NCBI GenBank assembly: GCA_024763355.1
Contig: JANTFR010000009.1
Span: forward strand, 1-34,289
Reading direction: 5' to 3'
DNA from: Anaerolineales bacterium
Lineage (GTDB): Bacteria > Chloroflexota > Anaerolineae > Anaerolineales > DRKV01
Length of the DNA: 34,289 bases
The translations under genes were made by a program, and so were the position numbers. The notes below the pieces were generated by a model. It saw nothing but the letters and a program-made list of their open reading frames with translations. It ran no database searches and had not been told where the DNA came from. Shown here in pieces: positions 23,056-29,105 of the stretch; the stretch's first letter is position 1; each line of letters begins with the position of its first letter.

Positions 23056-24229
23056 TTTTGAAACTGCCCTGGAGGAAAGCATTACCCTGTTGCGTTCTGG
23101 CAGCAGCGTGGAAGAGTGCTTGCAGCGCTTTCCCCAATATGCCGGGGAACTGCGTCCCCTGCTGGAGACCGCAGCCGCGATTTCTGCGGTGCGGTTGCCC
23201 GCGCCCTCCCCTGAAGTCATGCGCCGCAGCCGCGAGCGGATGTTCCGGGAAGCAGACAAGCAATTTGCTCAACAGGCCGTACCCATTTCTCCGTTTTCCC
23301 GTTATGTGGGTAGATTTTTCAACCTGCTAACAGGAAAGGAGACTTTGAATATGAAAACTACAACTCGCCTCGCTTTTACGGTTGCAATTCTGGCGCTCTT
23401 CATTGTCAGCGGCCTGGGTGTCAACCTGGTTTCGGCCAATGCCCTGCCCGGAGACGCTCTCTACCCGGCCAAACGTTTCTTCGAGAAAGCGCGTCTGACC
23501 TTTACCGTCAACCCCCAGACACGCGTCCAGGTGGAGCGTCAACTGCAGGAGCGCCGCCGGGAGGAAGTACGCACAGTCCTCGAAATGCAGCGTCAGGTGG
23601 ATGTCGAATTCTCCGGCGAATTGATGGCCTTCGATAATGAAACCTGGACGGTAGGCGGTTTCACCCTGCAACTGAATGCTCGCACCGAAATCCAGGGCGC
23701 CCCGCAAATCGGTGTAATGGTAAGTGCGCGGGCCGCGGTCGGGAAGGACGGCGTTTTGCAGGCCGAGTCCCTCGTGGTCTCGCCGCTGAACCAGCCTGCG
23801 GCGTACCCCGGCCCGGAGAATACGGCCCCGGCCATGCCGAGCCAGACTCCCATGCCCACTCATACCCAAATGGCCAGTGAGACGCCGGAGTGGACGCATA
23901 CCCCGATGTCCAGCCACACGCCGGAGCCCAGTGAGACCTGGGAACCGCCGCACGAAACGCCGGAGCACACGTCGGAGCCCAGCGAGACCTGGGAGCCGAG
24001 CGAAACGCCGGAGCAAGAACACACTCCCATGCCTAGCGCAACCTGGGAGCCGAGTGAGACGCCGGAGTGGACGCATACCCCGATGCCCAGCCACACGCCG
24101 GAGCCCAGTGAGACCTGGGAACCGCCGCACGAAACGCCGGAGCACACGCCGGAGCCCAGTGAGACTTGGGAACCGCCGCACGAAACACCAGAGCACACGC
24201 CGATGCCGACTGGGATGCCGCATCCCTGA
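23045..24229 (+). CDS. DUF5667-type anti-sigma-like membrane protein with a tandemly repeated outer tail
   Basis: The product has 394 residues. Residues 1-100 are cytoplasmic and resemble sigma-binding segments (FETALEESITLLRSG, ECLQRFPQYAGELRPLL). A transmembrane helix spans about 108-131. Outside, ALPGDALYPAKRFFEKARL (about 133-151) is the hallmark of DUF5667, and about 188-250 resembles a DUF5666-type beta domain. From about 265 to the end the protein is Thr/Pro/Glu/Trp/His repeats (SETWEPPHETPEHT and variants), containing a 59-residue unit present about twice. The tail probably reaches into or through the cell wall. An internal AAAGGAG (23335-23341) before an in-frame ATG at 23351 could start a shorter form whose N-terminus reads like a signal peptide. 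The anti-sigma role is inferred from the overlap with the sigma gene. Confidence 0.85.
   Translation: MNPDFETALEESITLLRSGSSVEECLQRFPQYAGELRPLLETAAAISAVRLPAPSPEVMRRSRERMFREADKQFAQQAVPISPFSRYVGRFFNLLTGKETLNMKTTTRLAFTVAILALFIVSGLGVNLVSANALPGDALYPAKRFFEKARLTFTVNPQTRVQVERQLQERRREEVRTVLEMQRQVDVEFSGELMAFDNETWTVGGFTLQLNARTEIQGAPQIGVMVSARAAVGKDGVLQAESLVVSPLNQPAAYPGPENTAPAMPSQTPMPTHTQMASETPEWTHTPMSSHTPEPSETWEPPHETPEHTSEPSETWEPSETPEQEHTPMPSATWEPSETPEWTHTPMPSHTPEPSETWEPPHETPEHTPEPSETWEPPHETPEHTPMPTGMPHP
23881..24226 (+). repeat. In-frame tandem repeats, 177-bp period, in the anti-sigma-like gene
   Basis: The sequence starting GACGCCGGAGTGGACGCATA at 23881 recurs at 24058, a 177-nt (59-codon) period. Smaller units nest inside, such as ACGCCGGAGCACAC and CCCAGTGAGAC(C/T)TGGGA. 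The frame is intact throughout. Confidence 0.9.
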
Positions 24230-24247
24230 GATATCCCCTCCCCTCAA

Positions 24248-24277
24248 CAGGCGCTCGATTGAGCGCCTGTTTTTTTT
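24248..24277 (+). terminator. Strong intrinsic terminator after the sigma/anti-sigma operon
   Basis: CAGGCGCTC (24248-24256) pairs perfectly with GAGCGCCTG (24261-24269) around GATT, followed by eight T's (24270-24277). Confidence 0.92.
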
Positions 24278-24282
24278 ACACC

Positions 24283-24311
24283 TTGACAAAGTGTGTTTTG
24301 TACACTAAAAT
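24283..24311 (+). promoter_or_regulatory. Consensus sigma-70 promoter of the radical-SAM gene
   Basis: TTGACA (24283-24288) and TAAAAT (24306-24311) with a 17-bp spacer form the best promoter in the window. Initiation is expected near 24318. The operator-like palindrome at 24290-24329 covers the spacer, the -10 box and the start site. Confidence 0.85.
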
Positions 24312-24329
24312 TCGTGTATAAAACACACT
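24290..24329. promoter_or_regulatory. Palindromic operator overlapping the radical-SAM promoter
   Basis: AGTGTGTTTTGTACAC (24290-24305) and GTGTATAAAACACACT (24314-24329) are inverted copies matching at 15 of 16 positions across an 8-bp centre. Position over the -10 and start site implies repression. I cannot match it to a named regulator. Confidence 0.7.
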
Positions 24330-24343
24330 AAAAAGGAGTTCTC

Positions 24344-25765
24344 ATGGACTGGCATCATCCCTCTCCCCAAGACACGACCCGTTTCGACCCTGCCGAGGTC
24401 TTTGCCGCCGGATTGCGACAGCATCACATCGCCAACACTGCCTACCCCATCCACCACGTCACGACCATGCGTCCCTACCGCGTGCCCCGCGCCGAGGTGC
24501 AATCTCTCGCCCCGCAGGCCTGGGAGGGGATTGACGGCATCGGTCTCTACGTCCACATCCCCTTTTGCGAAGCGCGTTGCGGCTTCTGCGAATACACCGT
24601 AATTGACCCCGCCGTGCGGGAGGAGACCGAAGGCCCTTATTTTGACCTCCTGATGGAAGAATTTGCCCTCTGGAAGCGCGCCATCGGTCCCCGGCGGCTG
24701 ACCGGCTTCGACATCGGCGGCGGCACCCCCTCGCTGGCTCCCCTCTCCCAGATTGCCCGTTTGATGGAGACCGTCCACGCCAATTTCACCCTGCTCCCCG
24801 AAGTGGAAGTCAGCATCGAGACCACGCCCAAAATCGCCGCCCTCGTTCCCGGCAAACTGCGCGCCTACTACCGGATGGGGATTCGGCGCATCAGCATGGG
24901 CGTGCAGACCGTCAGCCCCCGTCTGCTGGAGGCTGTGGGACGCAGCGCCACCCGGCTGGACTGGGACCGCCGCGCTGCCGACAACATCCGCGCCGCCGGC
25001 TTCGCCAAATTCAACGTGGACATCATGTACGGCTTTGCCGGGCAGTCCCTCGCCGGCGTAGAGGCCACGCTTCGCCACGCGATTTCCTTGCAGCCGGAAC
25101 ACATCACCCTCTACCGGATGCGTTACAAGGGAACTCGTCTTTTTGCCCAGGCGGAGCGCGTCACGCGGGGGGAGGTCAACCGCCAGAAGGCGCTGCTGCG
25201 CTCCCTGCTGCTGGAGGCAGGCTACCACGCGCCGGTGGGCAAGAACACCTACACCCGCCTGCCTGATGATTCCGGGGCCAGCGATTACCTCACCAACCGC
25301 GTCGTTTACGGCACGCCCTACCTGGGGTTGGGGCTGGGAGCGCAATCCCTCAGTGAGCGCACCCTGTCCTACAACGCCGGGGCCGCTGACAAACGCCTGC
25401 GGAATTATCAACGCAAAATTTCTGCCGGGCAACTGCCTATCCAGGACCTTTACCACCTTTCTCCGCAGGCGGCTATGGGCAAGTTCATCAGCGTTTCGTT
25501 CTACTTCGGTGGGATTCATCGGACCTCTTTCCGGCGCAAGTTCGGCCAGTCGCTGGAAGATGCTTTCCCTGCCGAGATGGATTTCGTCCTGCGGGAGGGA
25601 CTGATGGAGTTCACCCCCGAAACGCTGCGCCTGACTTCCTGGGGAGACAAGCATTACAACGGCGTGATTGCCCTCTTCTATGCCGGCGCGGTCAAAGCCG
25701 CGCTGCTGGGGGGTGGCGTACGGACGGCAGACCACGAACGACAGACGGCAGACCGTGGACAGTAG
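24344..25765 (+). CDS. Radical SAM protein of the coproporphyrinogen III oxidase-like (HemN/HemW) family
   Basis: The product has 473 residues; AAGGAG (24333-24338) is 5 nt before the ATG. The motif LYVHIPFCEARCGFC places the three 4Fe-4S cluster cysteines at 75, 79 and 82, followed by the SAM-binding GGGTPS segment. Further family features are SIETTPK, RISMGVQTVS, FNVDIMYGFAGQS and a C-terminal HemN-type domain (GIHRTSFRRKFGQSLED, ending near LTSWGDKHYNGVIALFYAG). Family members include the heme-biosynthesis oxidase, the heme chaperone HemW and heme-degrading ChuW-like enzymes; I cannot choose between them. A dedicated operator suggests conditional expression. The last 15 residues or so (VRTADHERQTADRGQ) are encoded by a GACGGCAGACC-type repeat and look acquired. 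A second radical-SAM gene follows after 38 nt. Confidence 0.88.
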   Translation: MDWHHPSPQDTTRFDPAEVFAAGLRQHHIANTAYPIHHVTTMRPYRVPRAEVQSLAPQAWEGIDGIGLYVHIPFCEARCGFCEYTVIDPAVREETEGPYFDLLMEEFALWKRAIGPRRLTGFDIGGGTPSLAPLSQIARLMETVHANFTLLPEVEVSIETTPKIAALVPGKLRAYYRMGIRRISMGVQTVSPRLLEAVGRSATRLDWDRRAADNIRAAGFAKFNVDIMYGFAGQSLAGVEATLRHAISLQPEHITLYRMRYKGTRLFAQAERVTRGEVNRQKALLRSLLLEAGYHAPVGKNTYTRLPDDSGASDYLTNRVVYGTPYLGLGLGAQSLSERTLSYNAGAADKRLRNYQRKISAGQLPIQDLYHLSPQAAMGKFISVSFYFGGIHRTSFRRKFGQSLEDAFPAEMDFVLREGLMEFTPETLRLTSWGDKHYNGVIALFYAGAVKAALLGGGVRTADHERQTADRGQ

Positions 25766-25803
25766 ACCAATGACCAATCTGACCAATCAGACCAACCCGA
25801 CCA
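25720..25803 (+). repeat. GACGGCAGACC and GACCAA short-repeat strip
   Basis: GACGGCAGACC occurs at about 25723 and 25744 inside the 3' end of the first radical-SAM gene. GACCAA then occurs at 25765, 25772, 25781, 25790 and 25799 (7- then 9-nt spacing). The last unit runs into the ATG of the second radical-SAM gene at 25804. Confidence 0.85.
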
Positions 25804-26616
25804 ATGCCCCAATTCGACTTCGCCGCCATCTTGTTTTCGGGGCCGTGCAACGCCCGGTGTCCCTTCTGCATTGGGAAGCAAATCGCCCCTGCCTTGACGC
25901 CCCCGAACCTGCACATCTACCCGCCGCGTAACCTGGACGCGCTGGTGGAGGCCGTGCGGCGTTACCGCATTCCCCGTCTCATCTTCACGGGGACGAGCAC
26001 CGACCCGCAGATGTACGCTTACGAAGCGCGCCTGCTGCGGAGGCTGCGCGGCGACCTGCCGGGCGTCCATTTTTCCCTGCACACCAACGGACGGCTGGCG
26101 CTGCGTAAAATGGCAACCTTCGACGCCTACGACAGCGCGACCCTCTCCTTTCCCGCCTGCGACCCCGCCGTATACCGCCGGGTGATGGGCGTGCCGCGCC
26201 CGCCCGACCTGGAGACCATCTTGCGCCGCGCCCGCCTCCCGCTTAAGGTTTCGATTATTGCCACCGAGGATACCCTCCCCGTGTTGGCGGATACCCTCAC
26301 CCGCCTGGCCGATTTGGGCATCCGGCGGGCCGCGCTGCGGAAACTGTACGGGGATTCACGCCCCTGGGAGCAGATACTCCCTTCGGGGCTGGCACTCACC
26401 CCCAGGGGGCGCTACCGCAACAATCCGGTCTTCACCTTCCGGGGGGTAGAGGTTACCCTCTGGGATTTCGCGGCCACGCAAAGCCGTTCCCTCAATTTGT
26501 TCTCCTCGGGGGTCATCAGTGAGCGCTATCTGCTGACGGAGGCCTCTCCATCGAGGGGCGCACTCCATCCGGGCAGCAAAACGCGGATGGCGCTGAGGCG
26601 CGCTGATTCTCGCTGA
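25804..26616 (+). CDS. Radical SAM domain protein of unknown substrate
   Basis: The product has 270 residues. FSGPCNARCPFC places cluster cysteines at 15, 19 and 22. RLIFTGTSTDPQMYAYEARL and HFSLHTNGRLA fit the radical-SAM barrel, and the overall size suits the compact MoaA/activase-like group without an extra cluster domain. I do not recognise the substrate. The start is unusual: ATG 25804 lies at the end of the GACCAA array with no Shine-Dalgarno sequence, so translation may depend on the upstream gene. The end is also unusual. About the last 20 residues (from GALHPGSK through RRADSR) are encoded by interspersed repeat C, and the TGA stop lies in that repeat's core. The ancestral protein probably ended near SERYLLTEA. 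Confidence 0.8.
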   Translation: MPQFDFAAILFSGPCNARCPFCIGKQIAPALTPPNLHIYPPRNLDALVEAVRRYRIPRLIFTGTSTDPQMYAYEARLLRRLRGDLPGVHFSLHTNGRLALRKMATFDAYDSATLSFPACDPAVYRRVMGVPRPPDLETILRRARLPLKVSIIATEDTLPVLADTLTRLADLGIRRAALRKLYGDSRPWEQILPSGLALTPRGRYRNNPVFTFRGVEVTLWDFAATQSRSLNLFSSGVISERYLLTEASPSRGALHPGSKTRMALRRADSR

Positions 26617-26635
26617 GGCTTGCCGGTGCGTTTGC
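26557..26635 (-). repeat. Interspersed repeat C, copy 2 (inverted relative to copy 1)
   Basis: Read on the minus strand it matches 16242-16331. The exact core (plus strand CGCTGATTCTCGCTGA) lies at 26601-26616, with ACCGGCA and GCCCGGATGGA flanks. Its plus strand codes the C-terminal tail and stop of the preceding gene. Confidence 0.8.
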
Positions 26636-26662
26636 CTGCTTGGGGGTATCTGCCGCGTCGGG

Positions 26663-26668
26663 TACAAT
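26663..26668 (+). promoter_or_regulatory. -10 box of a predicted leaderless transcript (alanine racemase)
   Basis: TACAAT ends exactly 6 nt (TCGGGT) before ATG 26675. A possible -35, TTGGGG at 26640-26645, gives a 17-bp spacer and directly abuts repeat C. No ribosome site is present. Confidence 0.65.
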
Positions 26669-26674
26669 TCGGGT

Positions 26675-27829
26675 ATGGATATTCACACAGACATCATTGC
26701 CAACGGCGATATCGTGCGCCCCACGTATGTGGAGGTCAACCTGACGCGCCTGCGCCGCAACTTCGAGGCCATCCGCCGCCGCGTGGGAGGGGCGAAAATC
26801 ATGTCCATCCTCAAGGCCAACGCCTACGGACACGGCCTGCTGGAGGTCGCCCGCCGCGTGGTGGCCTGGGGAGCGGATTACATCGGCGTCGCTGTCCTGG
26901 AGGAAGCGCTTCTGCTGCGCCGGGCTGGGATTGGCGCGCCTATCCTGGTGCTGGGGGGCATCTGGGGAAACCAGATTCCCGCCTTCATCGAGAACGACAT
27001 CACCGTCACGGCCTCCTCGGTGGAGAAACTGGAGCAAATAGAGGCCGCCGCGGCGGCGATGGGACGGCGCGCCCGCGTGCACCTGAAAATTGATACCGGC
27101 ATGGAGCGTATCGGCGTACACTACTATAGCGCCGATACGCTGTTGGAGACATCCCTGCGCTGCCCGCACGTGGAGGTGGAGGGCATCTACTCGCACTTTG
27201 CCAACGCCGATGCTGCCGACCTGACCTCGGCGCGCCTCCAACTGGAGCGCTTCGAGGAGGTGCTGCACTTTTACGAACGGCGCAGTTTGCCCGTTCCCGT
27301 GCGGCACATGGCGAACTCCGGGGCAATTTTGCAACTGCCGGAAGCCACCTTCGACATGGTGCGCCCCGGAATCCTGTTCTACGGCGTGTACCCATCCGAG
27401 GAAGTGCCTCGCACAGTGCAGGTGAAACCGGCCCTGACGTGGAAATCTCGCGTCGTGTACTTCAAGGTGGTCAAACCGGGGCATCCCGTCAGTTACGGCT
27501 GGACGTGGCAGAGCGACCGGCTGACGCGGGTGGTGACCGTGCCGGTGGGGTACGGCGACGGTTATTTTCGCAGTATGTCCAACAAAGCGCAGGTGCTCAT
27601 CCGCGGGCGGCGTTACCCCCAGGTGGGGCGGATTTGCATGGACCAGATGGTGGTCAACATCGGTTGGGAAAGCGCCTACAACGGCGATGAGGTGGTGCTG
27701 ATTGGGGAAGACGGCGGCGAGCGCATCACCGTCGAAGACCTGGCGGCCTGGGCGGGGACGATACCTTACGAGGTGCTCACGAATATCAACACGCGGGTGC
27801 CGCGGGTGTACGTTCAGGGGGATGCGTAA
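26675..27829 (+). CDS. alr: Alanine racemase
   Basis: A PLP enzyme that interconverts L- and D-alanine for peptidoglycan, 384 residues, close to the usual 360-390. YVEVNLTRLRRNF opens the barrel. ILKANAYGHG contains the PLP-binding Lys47. HLKIDTGMERIGV, EGIYSHFANAD, HMANSGAI and DMVRPGILFYGVYP line the active site. VPVGYGDGYFRSMSNK in the C-terminal beta domain contains the second catalytic base, Tyr293, and QVGRICMDQM is the substrate-entrance motif. The start is the first ATG, directly behind a -10 box. The gene converges on the DUF1499 gene with 13 nt between their stops. With glmU it is one of two cell-wall precursor genes here, though they are not in one operon. Confidence 0.96.
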   Translation: MDIHTDIIANGDIVRPTYVEVNLTRLRRNFEAIRRRVGGAKIMSILKANAYGHGLLEVARRVVAWGADYIGVAVLEEALLLRRAGIGAPILVLGGIWGNQIPAFIENDITVTASSVEKLEQIEAAAAAMGRRARVHLKIDTGMERIGVHYYSADTLLETSLRCPHVEVEGIYSHFANADAADLTSARLQLERFEEVLHFYERRSLPVPVRHMANSGAILQLPEATFDMVRPGILFYGVYPSEEVPRTVQVKPALTWKSRVVYFKVVKPGHPVSYGWTWQSDRLTRVVTVPVGYGDGYFRSMSNKAQVLIRGRRYPQVGRICMDQMVVNIGWESAYNGDEVVLIGEDGGERITVEDLAAWAGTIPYEVLTNINTRVPRVYVQGDA

Positions 27830-27842
27830 GCGTCTCGCGGCC

Positions 27843-28307
27843 TCACGGCGCGGCGAGATAGGCCTTTCGAATTTGCGCTATCCGCTTGCGGTTCACCCCC
27901 AAATCGGAATACCCGCTGCGGGAGGCGGAGCGGAGATGGATGCGGTCTCCGTCCCGATAAAACTCCACGTCGTCAATGTACCCCACCAGGGCGGTGCGGA
28001 AAATGTAGTGCCGGTAATTGTCCTCGGCGTCTGCCAATGCAGCACCCGGCATGGCGGAAACGACTGCATCCAGGCGCGCCAGGGCGGTTTCGGGGTCGCC
28101 CTCGACGGGCAAAGGGGCAATTCGGTGTTCGGGGGATGTTTCGTAGGACGAAACGCAATTCGGAGAAGCGGGACAGGGAGACAATTTCCCATCATGTATC
28201 CCCGGAGGGAGGGGCGGTTGGGCGCGGGCGGCCATGACGCGCAGCCCTGTCCACCCCAACGCGAGCAGCAGTAACAGAGCCACTGGAATTTTCACCACGT
28301 TTCTCAT
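27843..28307 (-). CDS. DUF1499 family exported or membrane-anchored protein
   Basis: The product is 154 residues from ATG 28307, or 158 from ATG 28319. The shorter start is preferred because the longer one lies within the 31-bp direct repeat that was probably copied from the ftsK 3' end. An N-terminal hydrophobic helix (VVKIPVALLLLLALGW) acts as a signal or anchor. DUF1499 hallmarks follow: KLSPCPASPNCVSSYETSP, then about 80 residues ending SRSGYSDLGVNRKRIAQIRK. The molecular function is unknown. Immediately upstream is the toxin/antitoxin cassette. If one repeat copy and the cassette are removed, the ftsK stop would lie 4 nt before this ATG, suggesting ftsK and this gene were once adjacent and coupled. 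Confidence 0.82.
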   Translation of the reverse strand: MRNVVKIPVALLLLLALGWTGLRVMAARAQPPLPPGIHDGKLSPCPASPNCVSSYETSPEHRIAPLPVEGDPETALARLDAVVSAMPGAALADAEDNYRHYIFRTALVGYIDDVEFYRDGDRIHLRSASRSGYSDLGVNRKRIAQIRKAYLAAP

Positions 28308-28309
28308 AG

Positions 28310-28340
28310 GCTCACGCATCCACCGGCGGCGCGGCGTCGC
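28310..28340. repeat. 31-bp direct repeat F, copy 1 (toxin 3' end)
   Basis: Plus-strand bases 28310-28340 are identical to 29075-29105. Both start GCTCACGCATCC and end GCGGCGTCGC. On the minus strand each codes DAAPPVDA and a TGA stop. The flanks differ on both sides. Confidence 0.97.
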
Positions 28341-28755
28341 TCAGGGACTGTATTTCGGCAATCAACGCCGGAAGGTTGGGGGAGGTAAAACTCATGTTAG
28401 GGGCAGGGATGCGGTGGTGCTTGATATCTGGCGGAATGTGCTTGTGGTGCGGGTGCGTGCTTTGCAAATTTTCATCGTTAGGATGGGGTTGGGGGTCGTA
28501 CCAGTACAGTTTTTCCTCTCCCTGATACACTTCATAGCCGTACCAGGTTATCACAACTGGCAGATGGTGAAAGGCCAACCGCTCGCGCACAACCAGCCGA
28601 ATCCCGTTGGAGAAGAACAACGTTCCTGCGACACGCGCCAAAGTAGCCCCGCGGCGTACAAAAGTCAATGTAGAGCGCCTGATAGACGGGTAGCGCTCTT
28701 TCAACGTGTAGATGAACAATTCGTAATCTTCGGGAGTACGAAAGTACTGATTCAT
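28312..28755 (-). CDS. TumE-like (DUF6516) toxin of a toxin-antitoxin pair
   Basis: The product has 147 residues. ATG 28755 is chosen because it overlaps the antitoxin stop as ATGA, a classic TA arrangement; longer frames upstream lie inside the antitoxin gene in another frame. The C-terminal half has the unmistakable DUF6516 block LYWYDPQPHPNDENLQSTHP, HHKHIPPDIKHHR, then PNLPALIAEI. Members of this family act as growth-inhibiting toxins, some named TumE, whose mode of action I do not assert here. The last eight residues (DAAPPVDA) are identical to the end of FtsK and are encoded by the 31-bp direct repeat. The native C-terminus was probably just after IAEIQSL. Confidence 0.82.
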   Translation of the reverse strand: MNQYFRTPEDYELFIYTLKERYPSIRRSTLTFVRRGATLARVAGTLFFSNGIRLVVRERLAFHHLPVVITWYGYEVYQGEEKLYWYDPQPHPNDENLQSTHPHHKHIPPDIKHHRIPAPNMSFTSPNLPALIAEIQSLSDAAPPVDA

Positions 28756-29024
28756 GTGCGTTCCCGCACCAGGCCCGCCAGACCTGGCTGACGGCGTTGC
28801 CGGCGCTGAATCTCGTTGCGATATTCTGCCTGACGCTCCAACCAGGTGCGGTACACGCTTGCCCATTCCCCAAAATCCATCCACCACTCTTCGTTTTCCG
28901 GCTCTTCCCCCGCTGTGTACGCTGCGTACAATGTTTCAGAGCGGATGCCGTATTTCCGCTCGAACTCCAGCAATTCCTCTTCCAGAGCGTGAATATCCGC
29001 CAGGATACTGCGTATATCGTTCAT
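28752..29024 (-). CDS. Putative antitoxin partner of the TumE-like toxin
   Basis: A small acidic protein of 90 residues starting at ATG 29024, with GGAGG (minus strand, about 29035-29031) upstream. It is mostly helical: IRSILADIHALEEELLEFER, then KYGIRSETLYAAYTAGEEPE, WWMDFGEWASVYRTWL, and a basic C-terminus (RRQRRQPGLAGL). I see no clear helix-turn-helix, so DNA binding cannot be claimed. Its stop overlaps the toxin ATG by four bases, so the two are translated together. The antitoxin call is inferred from size, order (first gene) and partner. It would neutralise the toxin by direct binding if it behaves like other type II antitoxins. Confidence 0.68.
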   Translation of the reverse strand: MNDIRSILADIHALEEELLEFERKYGIRSETLYAAYTAGEEPENEEWWMDFGEWASVYRTWLERQAEYRNEIQRRQRRQPGLAGLVRERT

Positions 29025-29041
29025 CGTGCACCTCCACCTGT

Positions 29042-29047
29042 ATTATA
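29042..29047 (-). promoter_or_regulatory. -10 box of the toxin-antitoxin operon
   Basis: On the minus strand TATAAT lies 17 nt before ATG 29024. The predicted mRNA has a leader of about 12 nt beginning near the GGAGG ribosome site. No convincing -35 box is seen. Confidence 0.55.
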
Positions 29048-29074
29048 ACGCTAATGCCCGTGTCTGTTTTCGCC

Positions 29075-29105
29075 GCTCACGCATCCACCGGCGGCGCGGC
29101 GTCGC
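29075..29105. repeat. 31-bp direct repeat F, copy 2 (ftsK 3' end)
   Basis: Identical to 28310-28340, 765 bp away in direct orientation. It codes the final residues and stop of FtsK on the minus strand. Together the two copies bracket the toxin-antitoxin pair (28341-29074). Confidence 0.97.

Noticed and set aside
23860-24198. Minus-strand open frame opposite the anti-sigma tail
   Set aside because: It is a repetitive low-complexity product (GVCSGVSCGGSQVSLGS and similar) arising only because the plus-strand repeat is in phase.
28307-28319. Longer DUF1499 start at ATG 28319
   Set aside because: The ATG lies in the 31-bp direct repeat and overlaps the toxin stop. The ATG at 28307 is outside the repeat and better explains the inferred ancestral spacing to ftsK.
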